Assembly: GCF_030272615.1 (NCBI RefSeq)
Contig: NC_081409.1
Location: 910,801,330 to 910,865,329, forward strand
Length of the DNA stretch: 64,000 nt
From: Cryptomeria japonica
Taxonomy: Eukaryota > Streptophyta > Pinopsida > Cupressales > Cupressaceae
Direction: 5' to 3'
The position numbers and the translations under genes are program-made. Below are positions 20,305 through 30,984 of this stretch, one piece after another (the first letter of the stretch is position 1; the number at the start of each line of letters is the position of its first letter). The notes beneath the pieces were generated by a model. It saw nothing but the letters and a program-made list of their open reading frames with translations. It did not search any database and was not told the DNA's origin.

Positions 20305-23300
20305 TTGGTTGTCCTTGGAGTCTTCATGGATATTGATTTGTTGACCCAAATTGTGAGGAAATGACCCTATGACCAGGAATGTAAGGAATATAAGTGGAGC
20401 CCCCCTGATTGAAATTACAGTCGATGAGGTTAGAAAGGTATTTTGGTTAAATGAATCCTCAAATTATTTAGAGCCTATTGATTTTGAAATGTTGAAGAAG
20501 GTTTATGACGCTCAAAAGGACCATCTTAGAAGTGGACCCATGAGGGAATTATTTGCAAAGATAGGAGGACTAACATTGGTAGGGCCTAATATAGTTGAAC
20601 CTTTCCCTATGAATTTCTTCACTTTGAGGGCTAAAGGAGTATATTGGTGTCTGTGTCAGATTTTGGGAGAAGATGTAGAAAATGCTATGCCTACTCACTA
20701 CATGCTCATGATGGCACAAATTCTTAATCCATCTATAGCAGTAGCTTATGGCTTTGCACCCTATCTTGCAAATGTCATCCATGAGGGTTTGATTGGGATC
20801 AATAATGCCAAAGTGGATAGACCTTTTGGCTGGTATACTATGTCAATGCACATGTTTTTGTTCAAGGGTGCAGAATATTTTGCAAAGGATATGGACCTAT
20901 TGAGAGTAAAATCTGGTGAAGACATGCCCATGCAATTATGAAGTGTAGATCTATCTTGGGATAGAGAAGATGATAGTTATCTAAAATTTGACAGATGTTT
21001 TGCATCAAAGTTAAGAATTCTCCTATGTCAAGAGAACCCCAGGATCCCAAAAGTTCTCCTTAAATTTATCAGACTCAAGGAGTTTGCAAAAGACATTAAA
21101 ATTGTGCATAATTGGGGTGATATAATTCTATATCCTGGTTCTACTATTTTTAGGGTATATGGCTTCAGGAGAACCCCATACTTGCTCCCTTATCAGGTCC
21201 CCTTGAAATAGGTATTGCTGAAATCATAAGGCATATTGGGGGTCGGAAAGAAGCAAAATTGACAAATAAGGGACGAGGAACAATTTTTCCAACCATTACC
21301 ATGGCACACCAATTTGTTGTTACTAAAGGGGGTTGGCTACATTTTGATAAATTCTTCAAGCCATACAGATTGCCAACAACAGTTGCAAGGTTTGCTCATC
21401 CAGAGGATTTTTTCAATGGTATGTTTAGAAAAAAGGTCAGGTTTGGTGCAAAAGTTCATCAATTCCACTTCCCTATGGATTTTATAAGGAATGAGTTTAA
21501 TCTAGCAGAGCAAGAGTTGAGAAAAGAAAAATGGTTGGTATTTAAGAAAACTCTTGACTTTGTCCAGTATTTTCATAAAAACTATGATCCATTGAAGAGT
21601 TTTAACCCATTTGGGGAGAATATAAAATTTTTGATAGAGTATTTTGAGGATGTCATGCAAACTTTGAATTGGGAAAAAAGATGCAGTAATAAAGGTAGAT
21701 CCTGAAAAAGGTCAATCTCATCTTGAACAAACTCATTTTTGCTAAGATTATTCCCCCTGGAGAGTATGTAATGTACAAGAAGTCGGGCTATAATGTGGTG
21801 ATGCCTAGGAGGTATGGACCTTCCACATCAAAGGGCAAAAGGCCAATGGAGGATGCTCCTGAGTCCCAAACCTCCCCAAAGAGGCAGATATTGGAAGAAG
21901 AGGCAAGAGCAAGTGAATATTTGTATTCACCTTCTCAATCTTCATTACATATAGGTGATGAGCGGGTTGTTGTTGAGCAACTAATGCAATTAGGAAGCCT
22001 AGGGGAAATTTCTTTTACTTATGGAGAATTGTAGGAAAGAATGCCAAAGGAGCCAGCAGGTGCTAAGATGGATCTAACTACTGAGGAATTTTTGGGAAGG
22101 GAATTGGATCCTATTATAAAATAGGCTAGTGATGAATTTTTGGCCGATGACAATTTTGTGAAGTTAGGAGCCTTTTTACAATTTGTTTGGAGAAAGCACA
22201 TGGATCAGTTCAAGGAAAGATGTGAAAAAAGAAAAATTGAACAATCAAATAAAGATCCATTTGCTATTGAGGCAGAAATAAAGAAAGAAATGTTGAAAGA
22301 ATTTGAGGTAATTACCCCTGAGGAAGGGAGAAAATTGATTGAAAGTGCTGGAGTGATAATTCTCCCAGAATGGGATATAGCAGATGCTGTAATTTTTTAT
22401 GGAGTAAGAAAAGAAATAAAACCCTTGGAGGGGATAGTTTATAGTAATGACCATGCAGCTCTGGTGATGTGGTCATTAAAAAGAGAAGAGAATAGAAGCA
22501 GAGAATCCTCAGGATCTGATTACTCAAGGGGTATGATAGTAAAGCAAGTCAAAGATACAGGAGTAATCGAAGCTGCAAGCACAACTTTAGAGTTTGCTAA
22601 ATTTGGATTGGCAATGGTCGAGAAGGAGGCAAAAGAGAAAGTTGATCTTCAAGTAAAATTAGAAGTAGTCCTTAGGGCCTATAATAATGCAAAGCTTGAA
22701 ATCACTTCCAAGGATAACACCATTGCAGAGTTAAAGGGTAAATTGGAAGGACAACAACATAAGGGTGAGTCCTCTCAATTAACGATTACCTCTTATCCTT
22801 CTAGGCCCCCTCCTTCTAGTCCTATTATTGAATTTCCTCCTTCCCCTATGACTCCTAGCTTCCAGTCAACAGAAAGTGTTCAAGATGAAATTGAAAAATT
22901 GAAGAAGGCTTAGTCAATATTTGCAAATAAATATGAAGAAAAGGTCAGAGGCACCATTTTGAAATTTGATGATACTGTTGGGGCACCAATTGTTTATTTA
23001 AACATGAAAAGAATAATGACTGTTTTGGATTTTTTGAAGGAGGAAAAGGCTATTTTGGAGCCAGTTTTAGAAAAATGGATTGCCAGAGAGGTGGACTTAG
23101 ATTCTATGTATTCATCATCTCAGGAAGAAGTAGATGTTTATGATACAATCAAATCTACTTATGAATTAGCAAAAGACTTGTCCAGGTTTGCAGCAGAAAG
23201 AGTAAATATTGAAAGAAGAGCAAATCTATTATGAAAGGAATATGCCAATGAAAAGTTTGAATTGTTTCCTAGAGGCTTCTTAAGTACAAATAAAATTAAA

Positions 23301-23627
23301 GACAAGGAAGTGTGGATTGAGGAGCTAGGTCATAGGTTGTCTCAAAGAATAAATAATATTATAAATATGGATGATACTTCTTTATTTATTCAAACTATTG
23401 AAGAAACTGAAAAGGTAAAATCACATTTTGGCTTTTTGGAGAAGGAGGTTAAACAACTAAGGGTGACATGGAAAAGTTTGAATAAACAAAAGAAAAAAAT
23501 CATCAGCTTTCCTTGGCCTGATGATGAGATGTTCAAATTATGGGAGAGTGAGTATGTTTTGAAAGAGATGAGAGAACAAGAAGATCCCATCGATGCTCCA
23601 GCATGTGGCAGTTCACAGGCATCCTGA
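20305..23627 (+). pseudogene. ORF-U: long unidentified ORF with globular N-terminus and coiled-coil C-terminus
   Basis: I do not recognise this family. A nearly continuous frame runs about 1,100 codons with about two frameshifts (near 21200 in a CCCC run and near 21700 in an A run) and stops at about 20939, 22032, 22122, 22911 and 23232, most one transition from Gln, Arg or Trp. The N-terminal about 400 residues are aromatic-rich, with segments FAKIGGLTLVGPN, MPTHYMLMMAQIL, YGFAPYLANVIHEGL and TIFPTITMAHQFVV. A Ser/Pro-rich linker and predicted coiled-coil (Glu/Lys-rich, 22140-22900 and 22960-23620) follow. Codons 20305-20363, in another frame (LVVLGVFMDIDLLTQIV), probably extend the N-terminus. 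It is antisense to Gyp-D and lies between the two PMD pieces. It may be a transposon-associated ORF like other antisense ORFs of Tat elements. Confidence 0.6.
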
Positions 23628-24650
23628 AGCAGTTGGTTTTTTGCAACAATTTTTTTTGGGTAATTGGAACCTTTAAGGATTGAAAACACTTGGCACCTGA
23701 TTTGTAAATATAGAGAGGTTAGTTGGTCATTTTCCAGCTGGATAACTAATCAGTTGTAGAAGAGTACATTCCAAAATCAATTATGCTCCTACCCCAGTCA
23801 CAGTTTTGTAATCAGTGTAACTTTTGGATGGAATTGTGGTTAAGATAGGAATATTATTCTAGGGAAGTCTGAAGCTTGTTGCATCCAAAATTTTATAAAA
23901 GGATACCAGGACTACCTAGATGGAGATCACAAAAAAAAATTGTAGCAAAGCTTTGGCAAAATATATGCAAACTTTGTTTTTGACATTTTGAACCATTCTT
24001 ACATCTATGTAATCTTTGATGAGTAAATAATATACAATCAAAAATATTTCAAGCTCAAATCTGTCTTGTCTTTATGTTTGCATGTTGGTTTTCATTTCTA
24101 ATTAGATAATCAAGGATTGTTTAGTTAAATGATTTGCAAGTTAATTAATGGGAATGTTTTAAGTCTTTTTCTCGAGGAGGAAAATTAAATATACTTAATT
24201 CATCTTCATTGATATCAATATATTCACATGAATTTGATGAATAGGTCTAGTATAGATTGGAAGTCTATGTATGTCAGGCATGTACAGATTTAATAGATCG
24301 AAATAGTGGTATGTGTATGAATTATATTGTCAGATTTCAGTCTGGTTTTTGATGACTTGGATGCCCAGATAAGGCACTGGTTTAAATTGCTAGTATTTGT
24401 GACATATTTGTCGTCCCATATAATCAAAACAAATGTTTCATTCATGTTTGGTTGCACTAAATTGAAGGAGTTTGCAGAAATTTGCACTGGTTTTCTGTAA
24501 ACCATCTACAGGTTGTGAGAAAGTAGTCACAATTAGGTTCACCCACCTAAGTTTTGTAAATCTTGAAGTGTAGGAGGTTTTTTCCTTATAAACCTTGTTA
24601 ATTGTTGTCTTATTTCCTATTCCTGTTGTTCTCTTCTTTTGTAAACAGAG
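23628..24650. other. Unassigned AT-rich sequence after ORF-U
   Basis: No domain or clear repeat on either strand. Short ORFs here have no recognisable features. It separates ORF-U from the C-terminal PMD-ORF fragment. Confidence 0.4.
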
Positions 24651-25000
24651 GCAAAATATTTGAAGAGAAAACCAAGTAGTCAGAAATTGAGACCAACAAG
24701 GTCTTGCAGGAGGTTCACATTGTCCTCGAAGAGAGAGACCAGACAGTGACGTGAGCTGAGAGTGTCGAGAGGGCATGTGACACTCTACAGAGCTAAGTCA
24801 ATGACCTCCAACGATACATGGATGTCGCTCAACAGGGTACCGCGAGTTACTTAGATCTCCCTCGAGTGCACTGGAGCTGATGACAGACCTCGAGGCATTG
24901 TGCTAGCGAGAGATGGCGGCACGAGAAGAGCTGATGACACAGTGGAAGACAATCATTGAGCTACGAGGAGAGTTGAGGTGCCTGTGATCATTGAGTACTA
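24651..25000 (+). pseudogene. PMD ORF, C-terminal coiled-coil part, antisense in Gyp-D
   Basis: One frame reads ETNKVLQEVHIVLEERDQ, then ESVERACDTLQS, then VNDLQRYMDVAQQGTASY, with stops between. Position (between integrase and PMD core) and coiled-coil character match the end of the Gyp-C PMD ORF at 47280-47480 (QAEARAEVLERA...LASRVREAEYY). It is therefore read as the tail of the PMD frame that begins at 17602, now more than 5 kb away. Confidence 0.45.
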
Positions 25001-25703
25001 CTACTGCAAGGTCATAGTTGACCTCAGTCAGACAACCTTCTCATCAGGACTAGGATCCTCCATCGCCAATGACTTCAGGGACTCACCCACTAGGGTAGTC
25101 ATGAGATAGTTTTTGATTCATTTCATGTAAAACATTTTTTTCTATATATACATAGATGTATTGATGTATATCAAAGACATATATGGCAGCATCATATGTT
25201 TTTGTACTGAAGCGATACATGTATATTGACACGATACATTATACGCACATATATATATATGAGATTCAACACTGTGATTCTATCTTGTGTTCTCATGGAT
25301 GGATGTTGTTGTTATTTTATATGATCATGTTATGGATGATTTAGATTTAGATGCTTATCATGATTTAATTTATATATGTTCGTATGCATGATTAAATGTT
25401 ATGATGATCTATACAAAGATATGACACATCTACATGTGCGTGCACACACACACACACACATGTGGATGTAACAATGAATAGTTACTTCATAACACAAAAA
25501 TGAATATCATGTCAATGAAGGATATGTGTCAAGATGTGACCAAATAGGTGTCTAGGTGTCACGCCTAAGATACATACTATGAATTTTATATGAATAGTAT
25601 CGATGTAGGTGTGTGGTATTGATCAGTTCTTTGAGAGGAGTTTCATCCATGGAGGATAAACCATAGGTACCAGAGCCATAAACAGAGGTGACGATATACG
25701 GAC
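25001..25703. other. Gyp-D spacer with microsatellites
   Basis: No gene. A (TA)n stretch near 25247-25260 and a (CA)n run of about ten units at 25442-25460 are present. It corresponds in position to 47600-48950 of Gyp-C. Confidence 0.6.
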
Positions 25704-26390
25704 CTAACCAATTTGGGCTAAATTTCCCTCTTTGGTCAGGTGGCGCGTTAACATTTCTCTATTTCTCATAAAAAACCAAGTCACCCACCTTAAAGGTCTA
25801 GGATAACACAATTTGGTTATACTGTTTAGATGGAGATTTTTTATAATCTTGAAGATGTTGAAGGCCCTTAAGTGGCGCTCATCTAACAATTCAATCTGAT
25901 TCAAATGAAGAGTGTGATAGGAATCATCATCAATAACCCCTTTCATGGAAACTCGCAAAGAGGGAATCTCCAATTTAAGAGGCATAATAGTGTTAGAACC
26001 ATACACGAGGTTGTACGGTGTCATTCCAGTAGACGTATGAACACAAGTGCAGTAGGCCCATAATGCGTACACTAACTATACATGCCAATCTTAACCATGT
26101 TTAGTAATGGTCTTGCGCAAGATCTATTTAATAGTCTTATTAGATGCTTCTTCTTGACCATTAGATTATGGATAGTAAGGTGTAGAGAAGCGGTGTTGAA
26201 TGTGAAATTTGCCATGAAACTGCTTAACCTCCTTGTTCTTAAAAGGCGTACCATTATCAGAAACAAGGGTAGCAGGCAATCCAAATCGAGAAATGATATT
26301 ATCCATGATGAAGCCACAAATCATATCAGTGGTAGTAGTGGCAATTGGGCAATAGGTGGAGTTACACAACTCTTGGGCATTAAGCCCCAT
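25704..26390 (-). pseudogene. Gyp-D integrase fragment (Tat-like Ty3/Gypsy)
   Basis: 26390-26166 reads IATTTTDMICGFIMDNIISRF then LVSDNGTPFKNKEVKQF and HHRFSTPYYP-like sequence: the second catalytic Asp (SDNG) of the DDE core. The frame continues past a stop with the third catalytic residue (GQEEASNK). After a frameshift, 26072-25704 gives LWAYCTCVHTSTGMTPYNLVYG, LEIPSLRVSMKG and LLDERHLRAF, collinear with the Gyp-C integrase (LWAYRTSIQTLTRATPYSLVYG...LLDERCQRAY). The HHCC domain and everything upstream are lost at about 26390. The enzyme would insert the cDNA into chromosomes. Confidence 0.85.
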
Positions 26391-28154
26391 TGCTCATTAT
26401 AAGCTAACGATGTTAAATCTCCAGCAACCAAGTGTTAAAAAATTCTAACAAAAAAAAATGTAATTAATAAAAAAATTGTGTACCATTGATGGCATCAATT
26501 TGATGCAAACTCATACTTAAGACTATGCAAGTGAGCTTGTAAAATATTACATTGGTTACCTATTAAATATGTTGACTAAATATTCATTTTTGTTGACTAT
26601 TGGTCCTTACCTATGAATGTTCCAATGCCTAGAGAACATGTGATCTATATAATATGGATATCAAGCAATAGTATGAATAAAAATGATGACACGAGGCTGA
26701 AAAATCCTTCTGAGAGCCTAGGGTAAAGTCTCCAATTTTGATGATTTTATAGTCAATCTTTGAGTTTTTGGGCTTTCTAGACATGATGGAAAAATATGTT
26801 TTGGTCCAAAATGCTTCAAAATATTAGCTACAAAATCAACTTTCTTTAAATTTTTGAACTCAATGGTGAGCTCAAAATTTGTCTAGAAAGCTCTTAATGA
26901 ACCTACAATAGAAACCCACCAAGAAAAAACCTCAACTATTGTTTCCCTTTCAGAAAAATATTCTTCATCATCATATGATGCAAGAGAAAAGAATACTCAT
27001 ATTTTCAAGATCCACCAAGATCTTCAATTTGTCAATTCCTCAATGTACAAAATAACCCTTAGATGTGAGAAGTTTTTCACAAGATTAGACCTTTGATACC
27101 ATTAGGAACTAAAGATTTTCTCATGCCCCAAGATCACCTCCAAAATAAAAGATAACCTTCCACAAGAGAGTATGGAAAAAAAATGAGCTTGCTTGATATC
27201 AAATTCTATCATACAAAGTATACAATAATCCTTTCTCATACAAATAAGGATGAAGGATAGGTTTAGATAGGATAATGACATGTGAGTTAATCCTATAACA
27301 TGAGAAAACTAACATAAAAAATATTAAATGACCTAGGACACAATAAATAAATGAGACAAGATCTCATTGACAACAAAAGACTTCTAGAAATATTCCTAGG
27401 ACCTAAGTAAATTTAACATGTGAATAAGACCTACTAGGTGAACAAGTTAGGTAAAACACCTAATTCACACTAACAAAAGATAAGGCTTTACTATCTTGAT
27501 TTGAGGTGTCAACTAAACCAGACAAAGGAGTAGCTAGTTATGAGATGATGTTCTATGGAGGGGAGTGTTTGACTACAGCTTATTATATTCATGTAGCAAT
27601 CTAATATAATCTTCTTGAAACTTGTCAAAGTCAACTCATAACATTTTCAAATGTTTCTACCTCACTTAATAAAGTAGCACTTACAATTAATGATGATAAT
27701 TGGGTTGCATGTATATCTACAAGCCTCCTAAACAATAGTGAGGTAATTTATGTTCTTTACTACTTGAGGCTTCTTTGTCTAGAGCTGGAGTATATTCTCA
27801 TATTGCTAATGTTTCATACTTTGTGTTAAACTCTTAAATAAATTAAAAATCATCCACCTATTCCTCAAGAGAAAATACATTTTCCACAATGTCCTACCTT
27901 CTTATTGTATCCAAGGAAAAGGTTGAGGCAATATCCCGGCCTGGAAATAATAAACGTCCATTTTCCTATACAATTTTATTGCCCTCCTTATGAGTGATAT
28001 TTTTGACAAGAGCACCAATTTTTGCTACAATCTTTGTGGTTTCTTCTTCAATTTATTGGTATGACGGTTCTACCCTTGACGTACTTACTCTTCTAAGGAA
28101 ATGATTCATTCTATTCTTATTCAAGAAATACTCGACTTATTTAGATCTTAAAAA
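26391..28154. other. Unassigned decayed sequence
   Basis: No domain, LTR edge or tandem repeat is recognisable. Minus-strand frames near 27850-28110 give short charged stretches (such as KIVAKIGALVKNI) that could be the tail of the ORF at 28155, but this is weak. Confidence 0.4.
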
Positions 28155-28343
28155 CTAATCATTAGAGATTGATTTTTTGCAAGTGAGAGCTTTGATATCA
28201 TTGAATTCATTTCTACCTATTATAATATCAATAATCATTCTATCTTGTGATGCATCATCAATTTTCACCCTTGGAGGAGAGGGTAAGATCTGATTTACCT
28301 CATTAGTATCCAATACATTTTCCCCCACCTCATCTATTTCCAT
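28155..28343 (-). pseudogene. Short acidic ORF fragment of unknown origin
   Basis: 62 codons (MEIDEVGENVLDTNEV...), acidic, directly downstream (minus sense) of the Gyp-G integrase remnant. No family is recognised. It may be part of an inserted element rather than Gyp-G. Confidence 0.3.
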
Positions 28344-28486
28344 TCAAAAGGTAACCAAGAGATGACCACCACTTGGTTTCATTGAAGGTGTCATTGAATA
28401 AACCTATGATGCTACTAGAACTTAAAACATTTATAAAGTTTGTTCAACTTCTTCTACTTTTTTTACTTCGCGTAGAACTTTTTGTT

Positions 28487-28750
28487 CCATCAAAAAAATC
28501 TATGACTACTTCACTAGTTGTCTTCTTGGTCAATATTGCTTCAATCCACTTGGTGAAATAGTTTGTGGCTACAAGAATCCACTTGAATCATCTATTTGAT
28601 TTTTTTGTAAAATTCACCATTAAAATAAACATCCTATTTCAAGAATGGAACCTCCACATTCATAGGCCTCGAAGGAAATGCTCAAGAATATTTCAACTCG
28701 CTAGAGAAAAATTGATATGCATCACATTTTCAAGAATGTTGATGTCAGGG
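28487..28750 (-). pseudogene. Gyp-G integrase core fragment
   Basis: The minus strand at about 28625-28490 reads FKWILVATNYFTKWIEAI then TKKTTSEVVIDFF, the Gypsy integrase block around the first catalytic Asp (canonical ATDYFTKWVEA; here Asp is Asn). 28680-28640 gives a decayed PFxxWGxDF region. The frame is interrupted on its N-terminal side by the TIR element at 28751. Confidence 0.8.
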
Positions 28751-29840
28751 TGAACCCACAATAGTGGGTTACACTTTTTTGGATGAATAAATTGCACTCA
28801 TTTGTCCAAAACATAATTTTTACCTTTTGATCGAATGCCATGTTCAATCGGACCAAAAATACCATTCAATCGAACGTATTATTTTAAATATGTTTGATCG
28901 AATATAAAATTAATAAAAAAGGGGTTCGATCAAACCCCCTTTTTAAAGATTTTTTTAAAAAAGAACATGGTCATTAAAAAAAATGGGTTTGATCAAGCCC
29001 TAGGGGGTTCTATTGAACCCCTTTCGATAGAACATATGTTCTATCAAACCTCACCTGCTAGAGATCTCCCCCCAAATTCTCCGAGTTTCTGCAAATTTTT
29101 GGCCTTCAAAGCTCAAATTGGGGGCTCAAATGGAACAATATTCACAAACCCAAATGCATGATAGTAGTACTCAAAAAAAGATTTCCAATTATCATTATTT
29201 TAATAAATATTGAATTTATTATGATTTTTTTTTAGATTTACTAAACATAGGTTTCCCACCAAACATCAACTCTTGTGTTCAACGCTTATGGAAAAATAGT
29301 AAACAAGTGAAAAAAAATTCTGAAAATATCTATGCAATAGGTATTGAATTCCTCTTTCCAACCAAAAAAATAAAATAAAATTGTTACATACACAAGAAGT
29401 TACGAGCTACCAAATGAACACATGTCAAAATTATAATTAATTTGACTTCAAAACTTAATAAAATGTGAAATATTGAAGAAAATGTTATGAAACCAATTGA
29501 AAACATTAGATATGGATGTAACAAAACTAAATTCGAAAGAATCACATTCATATCTATTTGACAAAAAAAATTATGCCATACCAAATGAGTATTACTCTTT
29601 GAAAATGTTGTTTTTGTAAAAAACTAGTTTTTTCATGGGATATAGAAAAATGGAAACAAATTGATTCCAAAAAAATATATTTAAAATCTAGACACAAAAT
29701 GTCACAAAACACTACTTCACATCATCTACAAATTCCTTCCGATTTAGCAGTAATAGGTGTTTGAATGTGAAGTTTTTTCTCAAAATGAATATTGTAATGT
29801 CAAAGTTGGTGAAAAAGAGTAACCCACTATTGTGGGTTCA
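28751..29840. mobile_element. 1.09-kb element with perfect 22-bp terminal inverted repeats
   Basis: 28751-28772 and 29819-29840 are exact reverse complements of each other (tgaacccac...gggttac). Each repeat is itself a hairpin: aacccac and gtgggtt around a 4-nt loop. The interior is AT-rich, has no transposase ORF, and includes repeated ttcgatcaaacccc / ttgatcgaat phrases. It splits the Gyp-G integrase between the HHCC domain and the catalytic core, which shows it was inserted. No convincing target duplication is found (tca occurs on both sides but with a 3-bp offset), so the superfamily is open. Confidence 0.7.
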
Positions 29841-30125
29841 GATTACTAGCTTCTAGGTTTTAGCAAATAGAGTCAATCACCAATATTCTATTCTGACAAT
29901 ATTGTGAGCTATAATTTTAACCATGAAATTCCCACCACAACTACCACTATGCATGTTTTAGTAAACACCTTAGAGACATGAATTTCATCCAAGCATCTTA
30001 ATAAGATGTCATCTTTGTTTCTCTACTATATATCACCATTTGTGATAATATACTAGATGGCTTGTAACTTTGAATTCCTTTCTTGATTCTCGGTCATGTT
30101 CTCAAGACATTTCATGTGTTGTAAA
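29841..30125 (-). pseudogene. Gyp-G integrase N-terminal (HHCC) region
   Basis: Minus-strand pieces read LLRCLDEIHVSKVF and, nearer the TIR element, IVRIEYW..LTLFAKT.KLV, which corresponds to the ILRxGYYWPTLFxDTxxLV block before the Cys pair. Upstream, WYRHAI.YLQHMKC and NSKLQAIKYII resemble the segment preceding the zinc-binding domain. Many stops. Confidence 0.65.
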
Positions 30126-30709
30126 TATCAAATTGCATGTCTATACCATGAATAATTGTGTAGGATGCAATCTCTTAGAGGGGTTTTTCCTTCTAGTCAA
30201 TTAACTTGAGTAGCTTCTAGATTAGCTTCAACTATTATTTTAGCCACTCCCTCTTCCTAACCAAATTTTGTATTTGAATGTAACCTCTTTTTGTATGAAT
30301 ATGTCCTTGATAGTTGCATGAAGAACATAGGTAGTAATCTTGGCCCTTCCAAGTAAGGTCTAAATTTTTCTTCTTGTTTGACAAATGGATACGCTTGTTT
30401 CTCCATAGCATCATATTTTAGCTCTATACCCTAAAGATTGCTGAAACATGAGATTGGTTGAACTCATACCATTCATTATTTTTTCAACAAGATAGAAACT
30501 ATTATATGCAAAGATGCAAAAGAAAATAGTTGAAATAGCTTAGAAAATTATGAGATTTCAATACAAAAGCATGTTTGATGGCTTATTTTATGCTTTGGAA
30601 AGCTTTGTGGGATTTTTACTCAATCTATAGTCTCATCCTTACTCAAAACCTTTGAAATGGCTTCAATTTTCTCAGTGAAGTTAGGAATGAACCTTCTGAA
30701 AAAATTAAT
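30126..30709 (-). pseudogene. Gyp-G RNase H region
   Basis: Pieces in order on the minus strand: INFFRRFIPNFTEKIEAISK (the RT-to-RNase H connection) near 30705-30640, FSKLFQLFSFASLHII near 30530, and CYGE/YDAMEKQAYPFVK near 30410-30390, matching the LKYDAMEKQAYALVKAL block of Gypsy RNase H. The catalytic residues cannot be judged because of frameshifts. Confidence 0.65.
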
Positions 30710-30970
30710 CTAGTCAAAGAATGATAGAATTTCTTTTATAATGTTTGGTTGTGAGAGATTCTCTATTATTACTACTCTTTTAGGGTCAATTTTGATATCA
30801 TTCTTTGAAACTATATGACCCAACAATTTACCCTCAATCACTTCGAACTTGCATTTCTTTGAATTTAAGGAAATTTTAAACTCTGGAACTTCGACAAAAC
30901 AATATTTCAAATGTATGCAACAATCTTCAATTTTTGGATTGCCTATCAAATTATCTTGATATATCACCAT
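30710..30970 (-). pseudogene. Gyp-G reverse transcriptase, C-terminal part
   Basis: 86 codons: MVIYQDNLIGN (the YxDD box with YQDN in place of YLDD), then FKISLNSKKCKFEVIEGKLLGHIVS and IKIDPKRV, all diagnostic for Ty3/Gypsy RT. The frame starts at an insertion boundary; the N-terminal RT half is at 33360-33509 and 34943. A 16-bp direct repeat (gtatgcaacaatcttc) at about 30913 and 30988 flanks the edge. Confidence 0.85.
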
Positions 30971-30984
30971 AATGATATCCTAAC

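Noticed and set aside
25442-25460. (CA)n run as a functional element
   Set aside because: Ordinary microsatellite with no associated structure.
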